This document shows positions 1 through 10,770 of a DNA stretch of 64,000 nucleotides, in pieces. The notes below the pieces were generated by a model that saw only the letters and a list, made by a program, of their open reading frames with translations, did no database searches and had not been told where the DNA came from. The translations under genes and the position numbers were made by a program. This stretch comes from Imbricaverruca yamaguchii (lineage: Eukaryota; Arthropoda; Thecostraca; Neoverrucidae), in assembly GCA_034440575.1 (NCBI GenBank), contig JAOTOL010001457.1, positions 1,055,458 through 1,119,457 on the forward strand, written 5' to 3'. The stretch's first letter is position 1; every line of letters begins with the position of its first letter.

Positions 1-235
1 GAGCAGGGAGTAAGAGAGCATGATGTACACGCAAATGTCGACCACTTCGTATGCCGCGTCCGTAACTCGTCTGCATGCGCCTGCCTCGAATAATGCTGCG
101 ATGAACTTTGACGGATCATGCACATAATACACGTATGTAGCTGCTCTGTTCATGACTCGCTTTTAGCTAGGTATGCTTGTAACTTAAATGCGTTGTGTGA
201 TATTAAGTAATGCCCCAATAAATGGAAGAACTCCC
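1..235. other. unassigned left edge
   Basis: No gene, repeat or RNA is recognised in this short flank, which ends at the TTAA that opens the first piggyBac-like element. Confidence 0.5.
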
Positions 236-1082
236 TTAACACGCGCGTCTTTTCGGTCAGATCCTCCCACCCCGTCTCGGGTGGTGGGGTGGGAACTGTT
301 CAAGATCCCCTCTAAAATCCAAACTGAGCGTCACACGAAAGCGAAAGAGGTGTCATCGGAAACCGCTGGACGAGTAGGGTTCGGATCCACCCTCAAAAAC
401 AACTTTTCCCCAAAAGTGACGTCACCAGGGGCCTAGATCTTCACGACTTTTCACGACTTCCATTACATTTTTGGCTCTGGGGACTTCATTTTTGTGGATA
501 TATAAAAAACAAAATGTATTTGGAATGAGAAAAGGACAGCGAAATCGACCAGGGCCATACATTTTTTGGCCCGCCCCACCCCAATTTTTTTTGAAATTTC
601 AACATTTTCAATTTTCAATTTTTCTTTAATTTTCCTCTTTCAATGGGTAGAGCAGACAGAGATACGTTGTTGGAAGTCAACTTGCTCCAATAAAAAAATG
701 CTTACTTTAGCCAGAATCTTAGTATTTGAACTGCAATTTCGCAAATACACAAAAGTTATATGTAGTCAAAAACGGAAAAAATCCACTCGTGCGTTTTGTT
801 GCATCCGTAAAGATAAGCAAACGCTGACAGTTTCATTAAAATATCTGTATCCGTTAAGGCATGACGACTGGTTGAACGTTTTCGGAGGTGACCTCACATG
901 ACCATGACTAGCTCGTTGACCCTAGATGACCCGACCGAAAAATTTTGAATCAGCATGTCAAATTGATGTGGGAAGAGATGCCAAATTTGGGCGCGTTGCC
1001 GCGCACCGTTCGTCCGCTATCCGCGAAAAACCTGACGGGGGGGGGGGGGTGTTGAAGACACCCCCGAGACAGGACGGGTTAA
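236..1082 (+). mobile_element. piggyBac-like non-autonomous DNA transposon, copy 1
   Basis: This 847-bp element is bounded by TTAA at 236-239 and again at 1079-1082, the target duplication used by piggyBac transposons. The ends are imperfect inverted repeats: the left reads TTAACACGCGCGTC and the right, on the reverse strand, reads TTAACCCGTCCTGTCTCGGG. The same sequence occurs three more times (6035-6877, 34659-35486, 44062-44912), which fixes the boundaries. Landmarks in order are a GTCTCGGG box, a TGACGTCA-like site near 417, an AT-rich middle, a short frame ending near 900, and a G-run just inside the right end. No transposase is encoded, so mobility would need an autonomous partner that is not in this window. 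Assignment to the piggyBac group rests on TTAA plus the CCC terminus seen in other copies and is an inference. Confidence 0.75.
566..901 (+). other. short reading frame inside the piggyBac-like element
   Basis: A 111-codon frame whose C-terminal third is also readable in element copies 2 and 4 and, with one stop, in copy 3. The shared part contains KDKQTL and DDWLN-like strings and ends at the same TGA. It matches no family I recognise. Shared ancestry alone could explain it, so coding is not established. Confidence 0.2.
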
Positions 1083-2560
1083 GTCACTTCTTAGAATGCG
1101 CACGACATTTTTCATTCCACGCCAATTTTTATTTCAAAGTAAGGTCAGCTTAACTACCTATGTGACTCGTACGACCTCATATAGCACAGCTTTGGCATTG
1201 CTCTGCTCTTTGAGTAAAGTCTTTTACTGATCATATGTCAATTATCTTCTATAGTGCACATACATCCTTCACTTATAAGTTCGGTCACTGACGCATGTGT
1301 GATCTCAATGGTCTTTGATGAACTTACATATGTTATAATGTTTGTCCGTAAGAAAAGTGCTTTAAAATGAGACCCATATCGGCGATGTTCTGCAACGCAC
1401 ACAAGGCCACTATCTCGAGGTTTGGTCACTGATCTAGTCGGACTACTGGAGCGTCCCTAATAATCATACTTCAGAGCTCCTCCAGAGCATAGTTTAAAAT
1501 GTTTTGTATTTTAGGGTGAGAAAAAGTGCTCCCAATGCACTACCCCCTGGTAGTGCCACTGGCGCTTTGTATCTAATTAATACCACGGCAGCCTTCCAAG
1601 GCGCTGCCTCCCCAGGTCACTGAGTAATTTGCACCATACGGCGACTTCGGAATATTTCAACTCCCGAGACATAAACTTTGACATGCGCTTGCATATTCTC
1701 AATGGGGTGTAGTTGTTGGACACTTAAATTGACATCCAGTTGGCTGGCCCACGATTCCATCTGAATTGCGTCGGTAGATTACGGCCCACGCTTACTTAAT
1801 GAGGCAGATTGCGGCGGCCAGGCCCCAGGGCCCAAGACGATCCTTGAGCATGGCACCCGCATAACTTTACTAAGTATAGGTTGAGGCATAGTAATCAGAG
1901 ACGCGGAAACTTTAACACACACGACAGCCCAAATGTCGGGCACATTGGCAATTGGAGGGGACGGAAAAGCGGTGCTGCACCGGGAACGTGTGCACGCTCC
2001 AGAGCACTCGTTTTGATTCGCATCGCCACTGGTGCGAGCACCAATTAGTCACCACGAACGGCACCGATGTCATTGCCGCTGACGCTGCACCGAGCTGCCG
2101 GCCGACTCCTTCGCCATCATTCCAAGCAGTCCATCCACAGCCACACCTGTCGGTCACTCCATTGTCGTTCGCCCACCTGCACAGTGGCAGACTCGCCGTT
2201 GATCTTCCGATCTGTTGGCGATTTGTTCGGCGGTGTGCACGTGCGCACCCCGGCCCTTCCGTCCGTCCGGCGGTGCAAACGGGCGTGCACAGACAGTTTG
2301 TTTGCCCGCCCTGAATCGCCGACGCATGCGTGTCGGACACGCACCGGATCAGATCATTCTGTCCGGGCCGCGCCGGACAGCGGCGCCGCTCACGTCCTGT
2401 CCGAGGCGAGCTCCGGAAGCTGGGCGATGTGGAACTAAAGCGCTTACCAGCAAAACACTTCAGGGGTTCATTTCATAGGTGCATTATTCTGAATGCTCTC
2501 TGCTTCAATTTTCCTTCTGAGTTTCTCTCACGTTTTTGTCTCTGTCTCCGTCTCGGTCTC
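1083..2560. other. no recognised gene; contains a GC-rich island
   Basis: Nothing is recognised from 1083 to about 1950. From about 1960 to 2450 the sequence is GC- and CpG-rich, with overlapping open frames on both strands (up to 142 codons). Open frames in all directions are expected in GC-rich DNA, and none resembles a known protein. Confidence 0.4.
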
Positions 2561-2932
<372 letters not shown>

Positions 2933-3217
2933 CGTACATGTTCCCATCTCCATCCTCGTCTTTGCCTTTCTCTCTTTCTTTCTCGCTTTATCTCTTTCTT
3001 TCTTTCTCTCTTTCTCTCGTTCTCCCGTTCTCTTTCTCTCTCTTTCTCTCTTTCTCTCTTTCTCTCTTTCTCTCTTTCTTTCTCTCTTTTTCTCTTCCTC
3101 TCTTTCTTTTTTTATCTTTTTCTCTCTTTCTCTCTTTCTCTTCTCTCTTTCACTCTTTCCCTTGTACTCTCTTTTTCTTCTTCTCTCTTTCACTCTTTCC
3201 CTTGTACTCCCTTTATC

Positions 3218-3286
<69 letters not shown>

Positions 3287-3290
3287 ATCC
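2933..3290 (+). repeat. pyrimidine-rich tract ending in (CT)n
   Basis: A CT-rich stretch of TTTCTCTC-type words continues the hexamer array and ends in a clean (CT)n run at about 3222-3285 with one G interruption. A ~38-bp segment ending CCCTTGTACTC is present twice (around 3145 and 3183). With the preceding array it makes roughly 730 bp of pyrimidine-biased DNA. Confidence 0.9.
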
Positions 3291-4854
3291 CAGGACCCAG
3301 AACGAGCTTATTTACTTTGACGTTTACTCAGCTTGGTGACTCCCAGATGATCTTCGTGTGACCCCACACTTGTAGCACACAACTCAGTTGACATTTGTCG
3401 TGGTTCCTTTATCATGAACAAATTGATTCCCTTTGCGTTAGATGGCACTGAGGTACTGATGGGACAAATTATTCAGCGCAGCGACCCAGGGAGCAACAGC
3501 CTGCCCTCTGTGCACTTCGTCGCGCTTTGTTTATCGAATCACAACGAAAAACTAGCCAACGACAGCACGTCTGCCAGACACCCACCGTAAGGGCGCTGAA
3601 AAACGTGAGATGGCTGTGCTGGTTCAGGCCAATTTAAACCGACTGTATAATGGGTGATAGACAAGTCTGAGCTATGTGACCGGACTTAGACCAGTTTTGA
3701 TCATTTGTACAGATGTCCAATCCATGACAAACTGTCTATTCAAACCCCACCTGGTTTTGACGGTCTGTGTTGATCTACAGCCTATTTTTGAATGCACGTT
3801 CGTAGGACATGCGTGCGAACATTATTGGTAGACAAGGGGATCTTAGGAATTGTTTTTCATGCATCGCACATTTTTACATAAACATCAATTTTCCACCACA
3901 TGATAAGAATTGATCAGGAGTACGCCCTGCTCTGTCCCTGCGGCAAATATACCCAATTGTGTCTGGGACGCAAATGGAGCGTGTCAAAAGTATAAAGACC
4001 AAAATATTACATGGAAGAAGATTGCCGCAGCACTCCCTGCCTGCTGCACGTTAAGCGAAAGTATGGCCGAGAAACGAACTTCAGAGAAAAATGGGAGGAA
4101 GGTCGATCAATAAAGATATAAATCCGCTGTCACGTCTAGGCAAGGGCAGCACAGCAACCGAGACACCTTGGAGATAAACGGAGCACTTCAGCACCCCGGG
4201 GTTCCACGGCCGCGCGCCACCCCAGCCAAGATACAAAAGAAAAAAATTGCTCCAAGCAGACTGAGAGTAGTATTACATACCAAGACCACTGCACACAAAG
4301 GCATATACATGTGCACACACCATCAGGCGCATAACACATACACATACCTACACACGTTCATGCACGTAAACACTCATACAAACGTCATACACTCATACCC
4401 ATACACACAAAAACGTATGCTGGGCATGTATGCACGTCACCTGCATTTTTAAAGGATCACATCACTGAGGGCCTTCGAAAAACATGGAGCCTGGGCAGAA
4501 ACGAGAAGAATAGAAGAGAAACATTAAGAGAAGAGCATGTATAAATTGCAATACGAGGAGAAAATCAAAGGCAAGATACAAAAGAATGTATTACAAACTG
4601 GGAAGTCATTAGATCTGCGTAGGAAGAAATCCGAGAAGCGTGCATGCACAAAGCATACCATGTGAGCTGATGGCCGCATTACACTCATATGACCACTTCA
4701 TACACAACTTTGATAACCCGAGATTACCGTAAGCTGCGAGGAAATGTTTCATTTTTTATTTTAGCTCTGGTATTTTTTGCGACTGCAGATTTTACAGTTG
4801 GCGACCGTAACAATTCAGTTATTTTTTTTTTAAATAGCTTTTTATCAATTTTTT
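3291..4854. other. no recognised gene
   Basis: No gene or RNA is recognised. Around 3640-3780 there are degenerate repeats of CAGTTTTGA and GTCTG words, also found at 5361-5530 on the far side of the fold-back element. The stretch at 4290-4440 is rich in CA and CATACA words. Confidence 0.4.
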
Positions 4855-5360
4855 ATGTTCGGAGGTACGTGGTGATCAAAACTGACTCGAGCTGACGAAC
4901 AACTTAATGGTTTTAAATTCAGGAACAATTAACAGTTGCAAGACTTGCAAGTTAAATACGTCATGCATTCCCATAATTTTTATGTGATGAAATATGGGAA
5001 TTGTACTAGTTAGCGATATACTTCTTCAATCAGTCTAACAGCTCTTCTTGCAAAACTTTGAACTCTTGAAGTTTTCATTCACCATAAGTTTTTTAGATAA
5101 TGCAACAGTAATTCAAGTGCGGTCGAATTACATAGTTGTATCAAGCTAGAAGTTCCCTGCTTGTTAAGTAATACTTAACACGACTAACCACACCGACGTT
5201 TCTACTTATTATACTTGCTAAGCTATGAATATGTGATGCGAATTTCGTATCACTCAATTAACACAGTTAAGTATTTAACTGTTAATTGTTCTCTAATTAT
5301 AAAACCATTAAGTTGTTCGTCAGCTCAAGTCAGTTTTGATCACCACGTACCTCCGATCAT
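4855..5360. mobile_element. fold-back (MITE-like) element with 83-bp inverted ends
   Basis: The segment 4855-4937 reappears as its reverse complement at 5277-5360, with few mismatches and a small length difference. Both arms begin with ATGNTCGGAGGTACGTGG and run through GATCAAAACTGAC and AACAATTAACAGTT. Between the arms lie about 340 bp. No clear target-site duplication is seen: the flanks do not match. The core is not typical MITE filler; on the reverse strand it contains a recognisable non-LTR retrotransposon fragment, listed separately. Either a LINE fragment was captured between inverted repeats or an inverted duplication formed around it. Confidence 0.8.
5020..5260 (-). pseudogene. non-LTR retrotransposon RT C-terminal fragment inside the fold-back element
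   Basis: Reading the reverse strand from about 5260 gives a frame containing IISRNVGVVSRVKYYL, then after one in-frame stop YNYVIRPHLNYC. This is the typical region after the RT catalytic core of Jockey/CR1-like LINEs, where a lysine/arginine-rich helix is followed by a 'YNxLIxPHLxYC' segment. Further on, KLQEFKVLQ and, in a shifted frame, RAVRLI fit the usual LQKLQNRAxRxI segment. At least two stops and one frameshift make it non-functional. The family call comes from memory of the domain and is not an alignment. Confidence 0.6.
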
Positions 5361-6034
5361 CCTTAGATAGTCTGAGCGCTTCTTAGAGATAGTCTGGACT
5401 GTCTGTGTATAATCTCGAGTCAGTTTTGACAGTCTGCATCGATACCAGTGCTGTTCTGAGTCGTCTGTCCAAATGCGCACGTCAATGTTGACCGTCTGCC
5501 CGAATCCCGGGGCAGTCTAGAGTGTTTTCGTCCGGATTGTCTCAAGCGTTCCCTGCCTGAGCTGCTCCAGGGGACCAACAAGCGATTCTGGGTCCGCACT
5601 AGGCGATCTTGTATTGTTGCTTCGACTGTGCAAGACGATGCTAATTATGTACTCGCGAATTAATTCAACACCCATTTCGCTGGTGAGTGCCCTCATCGCC
5701 GCTGAATTCGCGCGCGCAGCATGCGCCTTAGGTGCCTGGCCCCTGAGCCCCGGCCATAGAGCGCACGTGCGTCCGTGTATTTACCCTGTGGTGTGTCACC
5801 TCGTCTGAGCTGTCGCAGGCCGCCAGCCAATTCAGCACGTCAGGAACCGTTGGAGATAACAAATTGACCCCATTCGCGATCAGAGGTAACCTTCCCGCTA
5901 TCGATCCCAGTCACCCACACCTCATCAACATCTTAATTTGCTATCTCACCTTTCCTGATGCCTGAGTAGTTTCCATTGTCACCTTTGTTCATAAATCTGG
6001 AGATGGATACAATTCCGAAAACATTCGGTCGACA
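5361..6034. other. no gene; degenerate GTCTG-type repeats
   Basis: From 5361 to about 5535, GTCTG/AGTCTG words recur every 30-40 bp with poor conservation. The rest, up to the next TTAA, shows nothing recognisable. Confidence 0.4.
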
Positions 6035-6877
6035 TTAACACGCGCCGTCTTTCCGGTCAGATGCTCACACCCCGTCTCGGGGGGGGGGGGGCGGTTAGTA
6101 ACCCCCCTCTAAAATATAAACTAAACATCGCACGAAAACAAAAGAGGTGTCATTGGAAAGCGCTCGACGAGTAGGGTCCGGGTCCATCCTCCAAAACAAC
6201 CTTTCCCCAAAAGTGACGTCACCAGGGGGCTAGATCTTTACGACTTTTCACGACTTGCATTACATTGTTGGCTCTGGGGCCTTCATTTTCGGGGATATAT
6301 AAAAAACAAAATGTATTTGGAATGAGAAAAGGACAGCGAAATCGACCAGGGCCATACATTTTTTGTCACCCCCAATTTTTTTCTCTCTCAAAATTTCACA
6401 ATATTGCGATTTCAAGTTTTCTTTAATTTTCCTTTTCCACTGGATAAAAATGACCGAGAAAAGGTGTTGAAAGTCAACTTGCCCTAATGAAAAATGCTTA
6501 CCTTAGCCAGAATCTTCTATTTGAACTGCAACTGGGAAATATGCAAAATTTATATGTAGTCAAAAACGAAAAAATTAAACATTCCACTCATACGTTTTGT
6601 TACATCCATAAAGATAAGCAAACACTGAAAGTTTCATTAAAATATCTGTATCCATTAAAGCGTGACGACTGGTTGAACTTTTTTGAAGATGAGCTCACTT
6701 GACCTTGACTAACTCGTTGACCCCAGATGACCTGACTTTAAAATTTTGAAACAACATGCCAAATTTATGTGGGAAAAGGTATGCCAAATTTGGGTGTACT
6801 GCCGCGTGCCGTTCGTCCACTATCTTGGAAAATCCTGAGGGGGACGGTTGAAGACACCCCCGAGACGGGACAGGTAA
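6035..6877 (+). mobile_element. piggyBac-like non-autonomous DNA transposon, copy 2
   Basis: Collinear with copy 1, starting at TTAA 6035-6038 with the end ACACGCGCCGTCTTTCC. The right TTAA has decayed to GTAA (6874-6877). A 12-base G run follows the left GTCTCGG box. The internal short frame (about 6487-6702) ends with the same KDKQTL...DDWLN segment as copy 1. The right end abuts a decayed reverse transcriptase, so this copy sits next to or inside older retrotransposon DNA. Confidence 0.75.
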
Positions 6878-6887
6878 ATCCTGTCCT

Positions 6888-7790
6888 GTCCAAAATTACT
6901 AGAGAAGTGCTTTGCTCTCAGCTCAGCTCTTACTTCATCAACTATGCTAGCGTAGGTTCCTCGCCCAATCCCCAGTACTCCCACGGCCCTTCCCACTCTA
7001 CCGAAGATGCTTTTCTCGACATCGTCGGATGGCCGACCGGGAAGGTCGACATAGGTCACTTCTTGTCACTGACCTCAATCGAACTGAGCATGGCGTTCGA
7101 CTGCGTCGACCACTCAATGCTGCGAGTAAGCGCGAGTGGTATACGTCGTTTCTTTCTGCTGGTTAGCAGCTACCTGTTCGACAGCTCCTAGCTTGTCCGC
7201 GGTGATACCTCTAGACTTGCTGTATTTCCGGGGTTCCTCAAGGGTCCATCCTGTGCCCAGTCATTTCTTCTCGTCTTCGTGAGCATCCTCTTCAGCTTCC
7301 TAAATCACGGCCTACTTCTAGGCAATGCAAGTGACATCCAGGTTCTGGACTCAACATTCTCCGATCTCATCGAAAACACATGGTGGAATTCAAGGCAGGG
7401 AACATCCAGCGTCTAAAGGAATGGATCTGCGCAATAACCTGAAAATTAATGTTGCAAAAAGCTTGAATCATTTTATTCAGCCTAAAAACCACCCCAGATT
7501 GGTTACGACTTCAATAATCCGACTGAATAACGTTGGTAGGTGGCCAACAAAAACACGTCGATGTTCTTGATGTTACCCTCAAGCACACACTGAACTATCA
7601 ACAACACATTTCTCCTATCATCCAACGATCCAATATAATTGTCACCTCCCTCTCCAAAATGTGCCCTCACCAGGCCTCATATACTTAAGCTTCCTCTCCA
7701 GATTCATGTGTTTTCCTATTCAAGCATTATTTATCAGTCTGGGATGGCATTGCTATGTGCCAATTGATTTTCCTTCAGAAAACATCCAGT
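6888..7790 (+). pseudogene. decayed Jockey/CR1-like LINE reverse transcriptase
   Basis: The frame at about 6880-7190 contains HSTEDAFLDIVGW, then LSMAFDCVDHSML, matching the RT region where a GHSTEDALL-type helix precedes motif A (LDLSKAFDCVDH in active elements). The expected catalytic Asp position reads as a different residue. After the stop at 7188-7190, further pieces follow in shifting frames: SFLNHGLLL, then a DIQVLDS-like segment, NLKINVAKS, and about 7560-7640 a segment like VTLxHTLNYQQHI. The order is that of an RT thumb and C-terminal region. Several stops and frameshifts show it is dead. Endonuclease and 5' parts are absent. Confidence 0.65.
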
Positions 7791-7890
7791 TTTCAGTCCG
7801 GTTAGTTAGTAGTTAGCTGGTCTGCGTCGCTAGGACATGCTACCCTCCCCTGTTCATTATTGTACCTTTTGCATTCGCGAATTGAATAGA

Positions 7891-8350
7891 CTAATTCCAT
7901 AAAATTGATAAATATTTGGTTTGAGTCAGCTTTCCGTCATAATATAACACAATACAACATGAGAAAAAATGGAAGCAGGAATTTAACGGTAAAAAGATGA
8001 AATATACGGCATATGCAGTCAGTTTAAAAAGACGTAGATGAGCATCGCGACAAACTCCCCCCCGTGTCCGAGAAGCGGCAGTGGCCCCCGGCAGTATGTT
8101 CCAGGCCGGGGCTGCCCGGAAGGAGAAAACTCTGCGCGACAGGCTGAGGCTGAAAGGCGGTAACTCCAGCGCCATAGCCACCTTCGTACGGGTGGAGCGC
8201 CGGAAGACATCTGGCCACCGCCTGAACAGACAACGGAGCGCCCCAGTGTCCCGCAGGTCATTCAGGGCTCTAAACACGACAGTGTTATCGTTGTGGGTAA
8301 TGAGGTTGCGAACATTATGTGCCAGGCCAGCGTTGCTACTGTCGGCGAGA
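7891..8350 (-). pseudogene. LINE ORF2 C-terminal fragment, reverse strand
   Basis: Reading the reverse strand from about 8350 gives AGLAHNVRNLITHNDNTVVF, then RALNDL, FRRSTRTKVAMALELPPF, SLSRRVFSFRAAPAWNILP. This is the tail found in many CR1/L2-like and Jockey-like LINEs, where an 'RSTR' segment and 'R(T/V)FSFRAxxxWNxLP' precede the stop. The frame stays open to 7891, but the last 40 residues look like unrelated hydrophobic sequence. It faces the + strand RT fragment at 6888-7790, so the two are different insertions meeting tail to tail. Confidence 0.55.
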
Positions 8351-8559
8351 TGTGCTCACGACTACGAGCCGCTGACACTCCTGTCCGGCCCCGTGTCAGG
8401 GATATGCTGACATGATGACGTGCCAGGGCAGGACCACCATGCGTCGTGACGCGGTGAGTGTACACGGCGCACCGCCTGTCTGTTCCGCCCCCGTCACGCG
8501 GCGGTCCATGTTCGGCGCGTGACGCGCTGTGTCGGAGCGGCGGACGCGTGTCGCCGCCG

Positions 8560-9190
8560 CCGCTAGCCACTGGTGTCCACAGCCTCCGGTCACTGGTGTG
8601 CCTCAGCTGCCGGTCACTGGTGTGCTCCAGCCGCCGCCAGGCACTGGTGTGCTGCCGCCGGCCACTGGTGTGTTTCAGCCGCCGCCGGCCACTCGTGTTC
8701 CACTGCCGGCCACTGGTGTGCCCAGCCGCCGCCGGCCACTGGTGTTCCTCAGCTGCCGGTGCCGAACACTGGTGTCCCCAGTTGCTGGCCACTGGTGTCC
8801 CCACCCGCCGCCGGCCACTGGTGTTCCTCAGCTGCCGCCACTGGTGTTCCTCAGCTGCCGCCACTGGTGTGCTCCAGCCGCCGCCGGCCCTGTTGTGCTC
8901 CACCGCCGCCGGCCACTGGTGTGCCTCAGCTGCCGCCACTGGTGTGCCTCAGCTGCCGGCCACTGGTGTGCCTCAGCCGCCGGCCACTGGTGTGCCTCAG
9001 CTGCCGGTCACTGGTGGCCTCAGCTGCCGGCCACTGTGTGCCTCGCTGCCGAGGTGTCCTTGCCGGCCACTGGTGTGCCTCAGCTGCCGGCCACTGGTGT
9101 GCCTCAGCTGCCGGCCACTGGTGTTCCTCAGCTGCCGCCACTGGTGTTCCTCAGCTGCCGCCACTGGTGTGCTCCAGCCGCCGCCGGTCC
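8560..9190 (+). repeat. 24-bp GC-rich minisatellite
   Basis: Imperfect tandem repeats of a 24-bp unit built around GGCCACTGGTGTGCCTCAG and CTGCCG. Variants lose 3 bp or swap CTCAG for CTCCAG. The block 8817-8888 is nearly identical to 9115-9186, showing a secondary internal duplication. The unit length and lack of stops keep several frames open (ATGVPQLP-type octapeptides), but the array, not selection, explains them. Confidence 0.9.
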
Positions 9191-9264
9191 GCCTGTTGTC
9201 CACGCAGCTGCTCTCCGCTCGCAGGCTGCTGCGACATGCGAAGGTGTTCACCTCGCGGATGTAG

Positions 9265-9391
9265 CGGGCGTGGCGTCTCTGTGTGCCACACTAACTTACC
9301 CTGAGCCGGGAATCAGTAGACAGTTGTCGGGCGCGGCGTCTCTGTGTGCCACACTAACCTGAACCGAGGATAAGTGGACAGTTGTCGGACA
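9265..9391 (+). repeat. 63-bp tandem duplication
   Basis: Two copies of a 63-bp segment containing GCGTCTCTGTGTGCCACACT and ending in ACAGTTGTCGG follow the minisatellite. A run of about 18 G follows at around 9400-9417. Confidence 0.8.
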
Positions 9392-9589
9392 CGACGGGAG
9401 GGGGGGGGGGGGGGGGTAAGTGCGGGGGGTCGGGCGGGGGTAGTGGAAGGAAGGTGCAGTTCGGTGGGTGGGAGGCGAGGTGACGATCTTGGGAACTCGC
9501 GGAGGGAGGGAGTGTGATGACTTGGTGCGTGCGAATAATTCTGCATCATGTCTCGACTGAACCACAAGAGCCACCAGGTGTAAGTATCA

Positions 9590-9901
9590 TGGCAAACCGG
9601 TATCAGATTGGTTCAGATCAGCCTCATTGGCTCTCCAGTGAGTCTCATCTGACGCAACAATTGACTGCGACCCGACTGAGCAGACTCCCTGTGACTTATC
9701 TACAGTGATATGCCATACTGACGATACCGCCAGACTCTAAACTCAGACTGAGAGTGCCGTCAGATCACCCTGCAAGTGCATCATCGGCCAACAATATTAA
9801 ACTGGTGGGGTATGGTCAGACCATATTATCAGGCTGGTGTGTAATCTTGACACCACAATATCCGACTGAGGTACCACCAGACTACTCTACCAGACTGGAG
9901 G
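9590..9901 (+). repeat. degenerate 30-bp array, left part
   Basis: Words such as CAGACTGG, TATCAGATTGG and CCACCAGAC recur at about 30-bp spacing. This is the worn left part of the array that resumes at 10568, beyond an inserted LINE end. Confidence 0.6.
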
Positions 9902-10567
9902 TGCAAGTTATGATAATGATGAATTGGAATTTAGGGGCGCCTCGATTGCCAGGGCCATTTTGTGCCCATAATTGTGTTTACAGACAGCAACTAGTAATCG
10001 TTAGGGTCGGCGATATACAACATCAAAGCGTGCTTGTTAAAGGAATGTAAAAATGTTCCCAGAGTAGTTTCCTATTAGCGTATGCAGGGCACTGTCGGCG
10101 TCCTGCTGTCCTAAAATCTGGCGTCGCAGTGGTTCTAAAAGTACGCAACCTACTAAAACATGACATACGGAAAGCGGATCTGAACAGCGTGGGCATAAAG
10201 GTGGGTCATCATCGGTAAGTATGTAACCAAGTGTCGCGAATGTATGACCTATACTCAATCGGCAAAGTATTACTTCCTCCCGTCGTTGTGCCTGGCTCGA
10301 CGACCTCCACAATCCTAGTGTTGGCTTCAAAACCCTCAACTTACTACACTTTGAATTCCATGCTCGTTGCCATTTTAATCGTATACGTGACAATATAGTA
10401 GGATACAAATCTCTTGGAGGGAGCCGTAAGTGGACCTCCCGGCAATTGGTGATGGCGTGCTTGGCAATTATGTCAGCAGCTTCATTCTCAGCAACTCCGA
10501 CATGGCTGGGAATCCAGCAGAAAATGACAGTCCTATTGGCGTCATTTATGGCGTGAGATGCAAGCTA
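9902..10567 (-). mobile_element. 5'-truncated I-type LINE insertion with target-site duplication
   Basis: A LINE 3' end on the reverse strand, flanked by TGCAAGTTA (9902-9910) and TGCAAGCTA (10559-10567), a 9-bp duplication with one mismatch. The 3' end is on the low-coordinate side: after the stop near 10037 come a short untranslated region, a GGCGCCCCTAAATTCC box and a short ATC-rich tail. The truncation point is inside the RNase H domain. The insertion splits a 30-bp tandem array, so the array is older. Confidence 0.75.
10037..10556 (-). pseudogene. RNase H end and C-terminal region of an I-type LINE ORF2
   Basis: One continuous frame of about 170 codons runs from the truncation point to the stop. 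It begins with TVIFCWIPSHVGVAENEAAD followed by IIAKHA, the final helix and active-site region of LINE-encoded RNase H (the CWIPSHVGxxGNExAD pattern). It continues through WNSKCSKLR, RREEVILCRLSIGHTF and CPRCSDPLSVCHVL, the zinc-knuckle-like tail typical of I/Ingi/Nimb-type elements. The frame has no internal stop, so the copy is fairly young, but it is 5'-truncated and cannot be autonomous. The frame must be extended upstream of the first plausible start to see RNase H. Confidence 0.8.
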
Positions 10568-10770
10568 GTTCACAATATCAGACTGGTAGCATCGTCAGAC
10601 CACTTTGTCAGACTGGTGGTAACGCCAGACCACCTCGCCAGACTGGTGGTATCGTCAGACCACAATATTATAATGGTAGTACCACCAGATCACAATATCA
10701 GACTGGTTGTATTGTCAGACCACCCTGTCAGACTGGTAGTGTTGTTAGACTACGCTGCCATATACGTAGC
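10568..10770 (+). repeat. 30-bp array, right part
   Basis: Six to seven copies of a 30-bp unit with core TCAGACTGGTGGTATCGTC and a trailing CAGACCAC. It continues the repeats at 9590-9901. Confidence 0.85.
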
